39,476 nucleotides of DNA. Source: Pseudomonadota bacterium. Lineage in GTDB: Bacteria; Pseudomonadota; Alphaproteobacteria; Rhizobiales; Rhizobiaceae. Location of the stretch: the NCBI GenBank assembly GCA_023390055.1, contig JAEWDP010000081.1, positions 1 to 39,476 of the forward strand. The letters are read 5' to 3'. Of this stretch, positions 23,601 through 31,111 are shown piece by piece (position 1 is the first letter of the stretch; each line of letters begins with the position of its first letter). The notes beneath the pieces are model-generated. The model was not told the DNA's origin, ran no database searches, and saw nothing but the letters and a program-made list of their open reading frames with translations. The position numbers were made by a program, and so were the translations under genes.

Positions 23601-24916
23601 TGTGCGGCTTCGGCCTTTGGCTGAAGCCGGGCACTGACCGTCAGGGGATTGATATAGGGTTCAAGAGCCTTGATGGTGATCGACAATGCGCCACGCATTT
23701 CGGTGATCGTCTCCTGGCCCGCATCGATCATCTTGCGGCGGGTCACATCATTGCCGAGCAGATAGTGAACCGCCTTGGCCAACATTTCGACATCACGGAT
23801 AATGCGGGCTGCACCCTTGCGCACAAGGTTTCCGTAAGCATCACGGAAATTTTCGACACTGCTCCCGGAAAGAACGGCACAGCCTAGCATGGCAGGTTCC
23901 AGCGGGTTCTGCCCGCCGGCTGCGGTCAGGGATCGACCGACAAAGGCGATTTCCGTCAAGCGGAGGTAAAGCCCCATCTCGCCCATGGAATCGCCGAGCA
24001 AGATATCGGTCTCTTCCGTCAATCGATCATCTTTCGATCGGCGTGCGACGACAAGTCCCTGCGCCTTCAGCATTTCCTCGATCGCATCTGCACGGTGGGG
24101 ATGGCGCGGCACGATGATGGTCAATTGGCCATTTCGTGATTTCAACGCCTTATGAATGCTGGCAGCAACTTTTTCTTCACCCTCAAACGTCGAGATCGCC
24201 GCCCAGGTCTTTCGGCTGCCGATCTGACGACGGTAACGTTCCAGAACGGTCATGTCGCAAGGCGGCGGATCGGTATCTCCCTTGAGATTGCCCGACACCA
24301 GAACGGGCCAGGCACCAAGGTCACGAAACCGCTCAGCGTCCAGATCCGATTGCGCAACAACGAGCGACATCTGGCCGAAAAGTGCTTCGGCAACCTTCTC
24401 GTGATTGAGCCAGCGGCGAAAGGAGCGGTCGGAAATGCGGGCATTCACCCTGATCTGCGGGATCCGCCTGCCGGAAAGCTCGAGAACCGTCGTCGGCCAG
24501 ATTTCGGATTCAGCCGTAATGCAGGCATCCGGCTGCCAGTAGTCGAGAAAACGCTTGACCGGAAACTTCAGATCAATCGGCACATACTGGTGGATGACCT
24601 GTTCGCTCAGGCGGTTCCTGACCAGTTCGGCGGATGTGACGGTCCCCGTCGTCAATACGACATGGATATCGCGCCGCCTGAGTTCTCTTAAGAGCGGAAT
24701 AAGGGCAAGGGTCTCGCCCACACTTGCGGAATGAGCCCACACTAGCGGCCCCATGGGCCTTGGGTAGCTTGCATGACCGAGGCGTTCGGAACGTCGTTTG
24801 CGATCTTCCTTACCCTTGAGACCGCGATAGGCAAGATAGGGTCCTGCCAGCGGGTAGAGCAGGATACCAGCTGCCCGATAACCGGCCAGCGCCGCACGCG
24901 CCAAAGCCTTGTTCAT
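23597..24916 (-). CDS. waaA: 3-deoxy-D-manno-octulosonic acid transferase
   Basis: WaaA (KdtA, family GT30) adds Kdo to lipid IVA from CMP-Kdo at the inner membrane. The 439-residue protein has an N-terminal membrane anchor (AAGILLYPLAGPYLAY), PLVWAHSASVGE with the catalytic Glu, ITAESEIWPT, and GGQNPLEPAMLG near the nucleotide site. The start at 24916 (MNKALARAAL) gives the normal length; 24976 would add 20 residues. It lies upstream of the HAD gene and lpxK in the same direction, and 172 bases after DUF4170. Confidence 0.96.
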   Translation of the reverse strand: MNKALARAALAGYRAAGILLYPLAGPYLAYRGLKGKEDRKRRSERLGHASYPRPMGPLVWAHSASVGETLALIPLLRELRRRDIHVVLTTGTVTSAELVRNRLSEQVIHQYVPIDLKFPVKRFLDYWQPDACITAESEIWPTTVLELSGRRIPQIRVNARISDRSFRRWLNHEKVAEALFGQMSLVVAQSDLDAERFRDLGAWPVLVSGNLKGDTDPPPCDMTVLERYRRQIGSRKTWAAISTFEGEEKVAASIHKALKSRNGQLTIIVPRHPHRADAIEEMLKAQGLVVARRSKDDRLTEETDILLGDSMGEMGLYLRLTEIAFVGRSLTAAGGQNPLEPAMLGCAVLSGSSVENFRDAYGNLVRKGAARIIRDVEMLAKAVHYLLGNDVTRRKMIDAGQETITEMRGALSITIKALEPYINPLTVSARLQPKAEAAQ

Positions 24917-25088
24917 CGTGGTTGCTCTCGGTTGCCGGCTGCATGCAGCAATATTGGTGCTCCTCCGCTCAATCATCTGTCGTCAATGGTCGTGTTCTAC
25001 AAATGCGTCGAAAAAGGGCCCGCGAAGGATGGCCCGGATATGCCGCGACATCCAGTCACGAAAGAAGATATCCCCCGCTCAACGCGCC

Positions 25089-25331
25089 TTAAGCGCGATT
25101 TTCTTCAGGATCGAGCAGCTTGTGCATATGTACGATGAAATAACGCATCTCGGCGTTATCAACCGTCTGCTGGGCCTTCGAACGCCATGCGGCAAGTGCC
25201 GACGCGTAATCCGGATAGATGCCGACGATATCGAGACCATCGAGATCCTTGAACTGAACACCTTCGAGGCTTGACAGTTCACCACCGAAGACGAGGTGCA
25301 GCAGTTGTTTCTTTTCGCTCGATTGCGACAT
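25089..25331 (-). CDS. DUF4170 domain protein
   Basis: The 80-residue protein (MSQSSEKKQLLHLVFGGELS, then FKDLDGLDIVGIYPDYASALAAWRSKAQQTVDNAEMRYFIVHMHKLL in short pieces) fits the alphaproteobacterial DUF4170 family. LVFGGEL and the phrase about 'Y-P-D-Y-x-x-A-x-x-A-W-R' are family hallmarks as I remember them. The ATG at 25331 follows AAAGGGA. It lies in the waaA cluster between cysQ and waaA, which is its usual place. Function unknown. Confidence 0.88.
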   Translation of the reverse strand: MSQSSEKKQLLHLVFGGELSSLEGVQFKDLDGLDIVGIYPDYASALAAWRSKAQQTVDNAEMRYFIVHMHKLLDPEENRA

Positions 25332-25387
25332 GATCAGTCCCTTTAACTTGTCCTCCCGCCCCTCTTTGAGACAAGGCGGAAAAAACG

Positions 25388-26197
25388 TCAACCTGCAGTT
25401 TCGTCTGTCACGAACCTGCTCAACTTGTCCAGAGCGTTGCCGGAACCAGCATAGAGTATCCCGTGCGAAACGCTCTTACGGTTATACGTTAGTGAATACC
25501 CTTCGGTGTCCACCAACCGGCCGCCCGCTCTCTCGAGAATGATATCGGCGGCTGCAAGATCCCAGTCATGGGAATTACGCTTAACGATCGTGCCGTCGAG
25601 GCGGCCGTCGGCCGTCATCGCGAGGCGATAGGCAAGTGATGGAATATGGCCAACGCGCCGCACCCCATCACGGTCAGACGGCTGCATTTTTCGCAAGAGA
25701 TCTTCAGAAAGCGCCAACGTCATCGGCAATGACGGGTCAGAATGCGACACGCCGATTGGCTTGCCGTTTCTCAGCGCCGGCACGCCCACCGCTGCTGAAA
25801 ATTCCTCACCAAGAGCCGGTGCGACAAGCACGCCTGCCACCGGTCTTCCCTTGTGAACGACGGCAACTGAAACACACCACGTCACCTCGCCTGCGATGAA
25901 GGCGCGCGTACCATCAATCGGATCAACGACAAAAAGCGTTTCGTGCGTCAAGCGAAGGCTGTCATCATCGGTTTCTTCCGACAGCCAGCCATAATCAGGT
26001 CTTGCTGCTCCAAGAAGCGTCTGCAGGCAGTCATTGGCCGCAAAATCGGCAGCGCTGACCGGCGAGCGCCCTTCGTTCTTCCACCAGACTTCGGGTGAAC
26101 GGCCAAAATAGGCGTGTGCGACATCCCCCGCTTTACGGGCGGCATCGCAGACAAGCGCCAGATCCTTCTCCCAGCCATGATATCCATCATCCACCAT
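25388..26197 (-). CDS. cysQ: Inositol monophosphatase-family phosphatase (CysQ-like)
   Basis: The 269-residue protein has the metal-binding motifs of the family: SEET (E74, E75), DPIDGTRAF (D92, D95) and HDWDLAAAD near the C-terminus. CysQ-type enzymes hydrolyse 3'-phosphoadenosine 5'-phosphate left from sulfate assimilation, but inositol monophosphatase activity cannot be excluded from sequence. The start codon directly follows the pmbA stop (TGA-ATG), so the pair is probably co-translated. A signal peptide is absent. Confidence 0.86.
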   Translation of the reverse strand: MVDDGYHGWEKDLALVCDAARKAGDVAHAYFGRSPEVWWKNEGRSPVSAADFAANDCLQTLLGAARPDYGWLSEETDDDSLRLTHETLFVVDPIDGTRAFIAGEVTWCVSVAVVHKGRPVAGVLVAPALGEEFSAAVGVPALRNGKPIGVSHSDPSLPMTLALSEDLLRKMQPSDRDGVRRVGHIPSLAYRLAMTADGRLDGTIVKRNSHDWDLAAADIILERAGGRLVDTEGYSLTYNRKSVSHGILYAGSGNALDKLSRFVTDETAG

Positions 26198-27544
26198 TCA
26201 GCGTCCGGCCAGCGTCATGCCCTCGATCGCAATCGTCGGCGCTGCAATACCGAATTTCCGGTCAATGTCATTGGCCGGCGTCAAACGCATGAACATGTCC
26301 TTCAGGTTCGACGCGATGGTGACCTCCGATACCGGGAACGCTATTTCGCCATTTTCGATCCAGAAGCCGGTTGCACCCCGACTGTATTCTCCCGTGATCA
26401 TGTTCACCCCCTGGCCAATCAGTTCGGTGACGTAAAAACCGGTTCCCACATTCTTCACAAGATCAGCCGGCAAGATCGTACCGGGCTCAAGAGCGAGGTT
26501 TGTTGCACCGGGCGTGACGTTTGCCCCACCACGCACGCCACGTCCGTTCGTTGAAAGCCCAAGCTCCCGGCCCGTTGACGTCGACAGGAACCAGTGCTTG
26601 AGCACGCCATCCTCGATCATCACGAGGGGTTTTCCGGTTACCCCTTCACCGTCGAATGGACGCGACGAAGATCCGCGTACCACTTGCGGGTCATCGGTGA
26701 TGTTGAGGCCGGATTTGAGAACCTGCTGCCCCATCCGGTCACGCAGGAAGCTTGTCTTTCTGGCAACCGCGGCACCATTGATGGCGCCGGCGATATGGCC
26801 GACAAATCCTCGTGCGATGCGTGGATCAAAAACGACGGTGACATTGCTGCCAGTGTCGACCTGACGCGGATTGAGCCGTTTCACGACCCGTTCACCAGCC
26901 CGCCGGCCGATCAATGCCGGCTCGTCAAGATCTTTAAAATAGAGGCGACTGTCAAAATCATAGTCACGCTCCATCTTTGTGCCTTCTCCGCCTATCACGC
27001 TGACGGAGCGGCCAAACCGCGAGGCCTTGTAGCTGCCTGAAAAACCATGAGAGGTAACAAGAACAAGGCCACCCATGCCGGCAGAGGCGCTTGCTCCGGA
27101 CGAATTGGTGACGCCTTCGACATCGAGGGCGGCCTGTTCGGTTGTCAGCGCTGCCTCACGCAAGGCGTCGGTTGCAACTTCGGTCGGATCAAACAGCTCG
27201 AGATCGGCATAGCTGTGTCCCAGATCGTTCTCGTCGGCAAGACAGGCATAGGGATCCTCCGGAGAGACCTTAGCCATTGCGACAGCGCGCTCCGCCAACG
27301 TCTTCATGTCAAATCCGGGATTGGCGGAGACACTTGCAACTCGGTTTCCGACGAAGACGCGAAGCGAGAAGTCGTCGCTTTCGGACGCTTCGGTTGCCTC
27401 GACCTTTCCAAGGCGCACGCTGACCGAGCGCGCGCGGGAGCGGACGACCACGGCGTCGGCCTTGTCGGCCCCTGCAGCCTTGGCAAGGTCGATCAGTTCG
27501 CCGGCCCGGGAAAGAAGTGTCTGGGAGTTGATTTCGGAGGTCAT
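26198..27544 (-). CDS. pmbA: TldD/PmbA-family protein, PmbA (TldE) type
   Basis: TldD and PmbA (TldE) form a protease pair that processes microcin B17 and breaks down the CcdA antitoxin in E. coli; most bacteria have the pair for unknown substrates. The 448-residue product has the family body (PFDGEGVTG, GVLKHWFLSTSTGRELGLSTNG, RGGANVTPGATNLALEPG) and no HExxH zinc motif, which marks the non-catalytic PmbA-type partner. The tldD partner is not in this window. The ATG at 27544 follows AAAGG, and 27568 would add 8 residues. It is the first gene of the cluster running to lpxK. Confidence 0.92.
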   Translation of the reverse strand: MTSEINSQTLLSRAGELIDLAKAAGADKADAVVVRSRARSVSVRLGKVEATEASESDDFSLRVFVGNRVASVSANPGFDMKTLAERAVAMAKVSPEDPYACLADENDLGHSYADLELFDPTEVATDALREAALTTEQAALDVEGVTNSSGASASAGMGGLVLVTSHGFSGSYKASRFGRSVSVIGGEGTKMERDYDFDSRLYFKDLDEPALIGRRAGERVVKRLNPRQVDTGSNVTVVFDPRIARGFVGHIAGAINGAAVARKTSFLRDRMGQQVLKSGLNITDDPQVVRGSSSRPFDGEGVTGKPLVMIEDGVLKHWFLSTSTGRELGLSTNGRGVRGGANVTPGATNLALEPGTILPADLVKNVGTGFYVTELIGQGVNMITGEYSRGATGFWIENGEIAFPVSEVTIASNLKDMFMRLTPANDIDRKFGIAAPTIAIEGMTLAGR

Positions 27545-28057
27545 GATGCGCCTTTCGTTCGGCTTCATTTATTGTGCAGACGAGACAGCATCAAGGCCCA
27601 GCGGCAGCCCGGCGGGATTTTCCTGTCGAGGTTTCCTCAACTACGTTCACAACCATGCGATCACGCCCAACCAACATTGTTATCGAGCGGCAATGACCCA
27701 GGCCGGCGTGTAGCGCTTCGCGCGTCGGGCTTCTGTCTCAGGAATCCGAACGGCGCGCGAGCTGGCGGCTGCTGGAAGCAAATGCACCCGCTCTTGAAAG
27801 GATGTAAGCCTAATATTGTTCATTTAAGATGATATTGTGCTGTCCCTCTGCTTCGACGTAGGAGGGATGGCGCGAACGGTAGCAGGATATGTTCAGCATT
27901 CTCGATGGCAGCACGAATGATGGATATCAGATGCTGGGTAGCAAACCAGATCGAACAGATTTCGCGAGCGATTCGGGGCCATGGCTCTGTAATTATGGAT
28001 TAAGAGACCGCGGTAGCGGAGTAACAATACCATCCATGACCGGTTCACCCAGACCCT

Positions 28058-28172
28058 CTATTGACACTTTCCCCAGCACTCTATTGACACTTTCCCCGGA
28101 ATGCTATTGATACTTTCCCCCACATTCTATTGACACTTTCCCCGCCACTCTATTATAACTTCCCCCAACATC
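28058..28172 (+). repeat. Five tandem 23-bp units (CTATTGACACTTTCCCC core)
   Basis: The 17-base core CTATTGACACTTTCCCC starts at 28058, 28081, 28104 (with TTGATA), 28127 and, degenerate (CTATTATAACTTCCCCC), 28150. The step is exactly 23 bases every time; the last 6 bases of each unit vary. There is no inverted copy and no spacer of CRISPR type. The array ends 22 bases before the ATPase start codon. It could be a set of operator/iteron-like sites or the worn end of an IS21-type element, which carry repeated transposase sites. Confidence 0.85.
28130..28159 (+). promoter_or_regulatory. Candidate promoter formed by repeat units 4 and 5
   Basis: TTGACA at 28130-28135 (a perfect -35) lies in unit 4. 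TATAAC at 28154-28159 (5 of 6 to TATAAT) lies in unit 5, exactly where the other units read TGACAC. The spacing is 18 bases. A transcript would start near 28166 and run into the ATPase gene at 28195, which has an AGAAGG ribosome binding site. Confidence 0.5.
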
Positions 28173-28194
28173 GCCTGCTCAGAGAAGGTCCATC

Positions 28195-29478
28195 ATGGAC
28201 GAGAGTCTCCTACCACGTCATCTGCAGCCCCAACTCAGGGCCGCACTTACTTCAGCGCGGGTCGTAAACATCATTGGACCGAGACAGGTCGGGAAGACGA
28301 CACTGGTACGCGACCTATTGAGCGTTGGAAAATTCATTACATTAGATGATGAGGGTGTACTTACGGCTATCGAAGCTGATCCAAAAGGACAGCTGAATGC
28401 CCTGTTGGCTGAAATCAAGGCAGGCCCCCTTATTATCGACGAAGCCCAACGATCAACGAAACTCGCTTTGGCGTTGAAGATGATCGTGGACGAAAATCGA
28501 GCAATGGGTCAGTTCGTGCTGACAGGCTCATCTAATGTCTTCATTTCCGCGCATGTGGCGGACTCGTTGGCCGGTCGGGTCCATACAATGACGATGCTTC
28601 CAATGAGTGTCGCCGAAACAAAGCGCATGGGACCCGCGAAAATTCTCGACTGGGCATCGGAGAACGACCATCCAGATCTGTTGGACCTCCCTAAAGCGGA
28701 AACGCTATCCCGGGCAGAATACATCGACCTGATAGTCGCAGGTGGTTTCCCCGAAATACGAACTCTGGAACAACGCTGGAGGCAAAACCGATACATAGAC
28801 TACGTCGATAGTGTAGTGGAACGGGACGTTGCGTACATTCTAAAAATAAGAAAATCGGATGCTATGAGGCGAATGATCGATCAACTAGCTACGCGTGTCG
28901 GAAACGAACTGAATATAGACGAGCTTTGTTCGAACATCAGTTTACAGCGTAATACCACTGAAACCTACCTCGATATCCTAACCAAGCTCTCTCTGTTGCG
29001 ACGATTGCCCGCGTGGACTTCTGGAGAGTCTGGGCGAGATATCCGCCAACCAAAAATCCATCTGGTGGATACGGGGATCGTTGCGGCGTTGAGGAGCATG
29101 AATGCCCAAAGCTTCAATATTGGCGCAAATCCCACAGCGCTTGGTGGCCTGTTCGAAAATTTCGTTTTCAATGAAATGTGGAAATCTCTTCCGCATCAGA
29201 TGCGTCACTGGCAACTTTATCATTGGAGGCATCAACGAGGGCGTGAGATAGACATTATTGCTGAGTCAGACAGGACGATAATCGGTCTCGAGATGAAGAC
29301 ATCAACCACGGTTGAGCCCAAGGATTTTCATCACCTCCGATGGTTTCGAGAGGAAGGCCCAGGCATGAACCGTCCCTTCGTTGGTATCATCATCTATATG
29401 GGGGAGCGCGCCCTCAGCTTCGGCGACAACATATTCGCACTCCCTCTGTCCATATTTTGGTCTTTCAAAGACAGTTAA
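28195..29478 (+). CDS. AAA-type ATPase with DUF4143 domain
   Basis: The 427-residue protein belongs to the AAA_14-DUF4143 group (COG1373). It has Walker A GPRQVGKTT (28-36), Walker B LIIDEAQ (79-85), a sensor LTGSSN (109-114) and a middle winged-helix-like stretch (about 215-275). The C-terminal DUF4143 part carries the restriction-nuclease-like pattern E321, then E351/D353 in GREIDII and E366-x-K368. Members are widespread, often in mobile regions, and none has a well-defined role that I know; some are discussed as toxins' partners or defence. The gene stands alone in a less GC-rich islet between pmbA and the patatin gene, which suggests acquisition by transfer. The ATG at 28195 has AGAAGG upstream. 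Confidence 0.9.
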   Translation: MDESLLPRHLQPQLRAALTSARVVNIIGPRQVGKTTLVRDLLSVGKFITLDDEGVLTAIEADPKGQLNALLAEIKAGPLIIDEAQRSTKLALALKMIVDENRAMGQFVLTGSSNVFISAHVADSLAGRVHTMTMLPMSVAETKRMGPAKILDWASENDHPDLLDLPKAETLSRAEYIDLIVAGGFPEIRTLEQRWRQNRYIDYVDSVVERDVAYILKIRKSDAMRRMIDQLATRVGNELNIDELCSNISLQRNTTETYLDILTKLSLLRRLPAWTSGESGRDIRQPKIHLVDTGIVAALRSMNAQSFNIGANPTALGGLFENFVFNEMWKSLPHQMRHWQLYHWRHQRGREIDIIAESDRTIIGLEMKTSTTVEPKDFHHLRWFREEGPGMNRPFVGIIIYMGERALSFGDNIFALPLSIFWSFKDS

Positions 29479-29660
29479 AAGCGGGCAGCAAGGTTTGACT
29501 TAACTTGAACCTCCCACATCTACGACGGCCACCGGAAGCATCTGACGCGCGAAGCAGCTCTGCCAGCCCTATTAATTCCGCAGAATTCGAGGCTCAACTG
29601 CGTTCATGGTGATCACAACCGGCTCCGGATAACCCCTTACGCAATAGAGCTGAACGCCTG

Positions 29661-30536
29661 TCATCTGGCCGCGACATAGATCGCGTCCACCGCCCGCTTC
29701 AAGTCCTCCTTCACGCTGTCACACTGTTCAAGGATATCCTTTGCTTTCAGGAAATCCATGACCCGAAACCGGTTTACGGGCGGACGCAGGAATATGTGGG
29801 GTGGCTGCAGTTTGAGCTTCAGTGCCATCGCCGACTGCATCATCAACTGGCTCGCACCAAACATGCTGTCGATACGTGTCGGTGGCGTCGATCCATCCCC
29901 TTCAGGTGCCCCAATGACATCGACGCCAATGACAACATCAGCGAGGTCCATCAGATGATCATAGGGCACCGGATTGAAGATGCCTCCATCGATCATGATG
30001 CGCCCGTTAATCCGGATCGGAATGAAGAGGCCAGGCAAGGCGGCAGAGGCTGCGATCGCCGCCCGTAGCTCTCCGTCTTCAAGCACGACTTCAGCCTGCC
30101 CATAATAATCCGTCGCAATCACCTTGAGCGGAATATCAAGCGCGCTGAAATTTTCGGGAATTGCTTGCGGCAATAAGGCATGTAGCACCCGCTCCAGATT
30201 GAACTGGCCAAAGCGGAAGCCTCCAAACGTGTCACGCATGGATGCCGGTCCCAGGCTCCAGAGCTTGTTTGCCAGATGTCCGGGATTGCCAATCGTGTCG
30301 AGCGTATAGGTTCGAATATCGCTGCCCGACATGCCTGCTGCCATGCCTGCTCCCATGATGGCGCCGATCGAAGAGCCGGAAATGGCAACAGGACGGATGC
30401 CTAATTCATCGAGCGCCTCGATTACGCAGGTATGGGAAATTCCCCGTGCCCCACCCCCGCCGAAAGCAACCGCAAACGTCGGTTCACCTTTCGACGCCAT
30501 CATGCCGGAATCAGGAGGAGCCAGTCTGCTGCTCAT
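29661..30536 (-). CDS. Patatin-like phospholipase
   Basis: The 292-residue protein has the patatin elements: oxyanion-hole GGGGARG (26-32), GXSXG as GSSIG with nucleophile S56 and the catalytic Asp in MIDGGIFNP. Enzymes of this kind hydrolyse acyl esters of phospholipids. No signal peptide or membrane helix is seen. The ATG at 30536 lies 7 bases after the rsmD stop, so coupling is likely; longer frames run into rsmD. ATG pairs at 30503 are an alternative start. It is last in the rluB-rsmD-patatin series. Confidence 0.9.
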   Translation of the reverse strand: MSSRLAPPDSGMMASKGEPTFAVAFGGGGARGISHTCVIEALDELGIRPVAISGSSIGAIMGAGMAAGMSGSDIRTYTLDTIGNPGHLANKLWSLGPASMRDTFGGFRFGQFNLERVLHALLPQAIPENFSALDIPLKVIATDYYGQAEVVLEDGELRAAIAASAALPGLFIPIRINGRIMIDGGIFNPVPYDHLMDLADVVIGVDVIGAPEGDGSTPPTRIDSMFGASQLMMQSAMALKLKLQPPHIFLRPPVNRFRVMDFLKAKDILEQCDSVKEDLKRAVDAIYVAAR

Positions 30537-30543
30537 CGGCCTG

Positions 30544-31104
30544 TCACGACGGCTGATAACGGAAAAAATGCATGCGTGTGTCGCCAAAGAGGCGCTGTTC
30601 AAGCGGCTGGAAGGCGGCATCCACCATTGGCGTCACGTCGGCCTGTTCCTCTAGAATGGCAAGCGCACCTTCGCAGAGCCAGCCACCAGCATGAGCGGCA
30701 GACAGTGCTGCCTCTCCAAGCCCCTTGCCATAGGGCGGATCCGCGAAAAGCATATCGAACGGTTCCAGGTTGCCAACAGCGCCGAGTTTCGTTGCATCAC
30801 GGCGCATGATCCGGGCTCGGCCGTGAAGCCCGAAACTGTCTATGTTTTCCCATAGGAGGCCACGGCCCTCAACGCTGTTTTCAACGAAAAGCACGTGACG
30901 ACATCCGCGTGAGAGCGCTTCGAGGCCGACGGCACCTGTTCCGGCAAAAAGATCGATGATACGCGTCTGCTCCAGGGCCATTGGATAGGCATGACCAAGA
31001 ATATTGAAGAGGCTCTCGCGTGTCCGGTCGATCGTTGGCCGGATATCATTCGATTTCGGTGTGGCAAGGCTGCGCCCGCGAAATTCACCGCCAACAATCC
31101 GCAT
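30544..31104 (-). CDS. rsmD: 16S rRNA (guanine(966)-N(2))-methyltransferase
   Basis: RsmD methylates G966 of 16S rRNA. The 186-residue protein has the S-adenosylmethionine motif DLFAGTGAVGLEALSRG and the catalytic DPPYGKG motif, in the usual order, plus RPTIDRTRESLFNIL near the start. The ATG at 31104 is preceded by an in-frame GTG (31107). It starts 7 bases after the rluB stop and is followed by the patatin gene. Confidence 0.95.
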   Translation of the reverse strand: MRIVGGEFRGRSLATPKSNDIRPTIDRTRESLFNILGHAYPMALEQTRIIDLFAGTGAVGLEALSRGCRHVLFVENSVEGRGLLWENIDSFGLHGRARIMRRDATKLGAVGNLEPFDMLFADPPYGKGLGEAALSAAHAGGWLCEGALAILEEQADVTPMVDAAFQPLEQRLFGDTRMHFFRYQPS

Positions 31105-31111
31105 CACTCAA

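Larger units (their letters stand above)
27545..28194. other. Gene-poor region with a tandem repeat array
   Basis: About 650 bases separate pmbA from the ATPase gene. The left half has no gene that I can support. It includes CCCTC...GAGGG arms near 27843-27868 and is AT-richer from about 27800. The right end (28058-28172) is the 23-bp tandem array. A 73-codon frame at 27889-28110 runs into the array and is probably not coding. Confidence 0.55.

Noticed and set aside
27889..28110. 73-codon plus-strand open frame
   Set aside because: It runs through two copies of the tandem repeat, has a weak ribosome binding site and no recognisable domain.
28058..28172. CRISPR array
   Set aside because: The 23-bp units stand end to end with only 6 variable bases, there are no spacers of 30-40 bases and no cas genes nearby.
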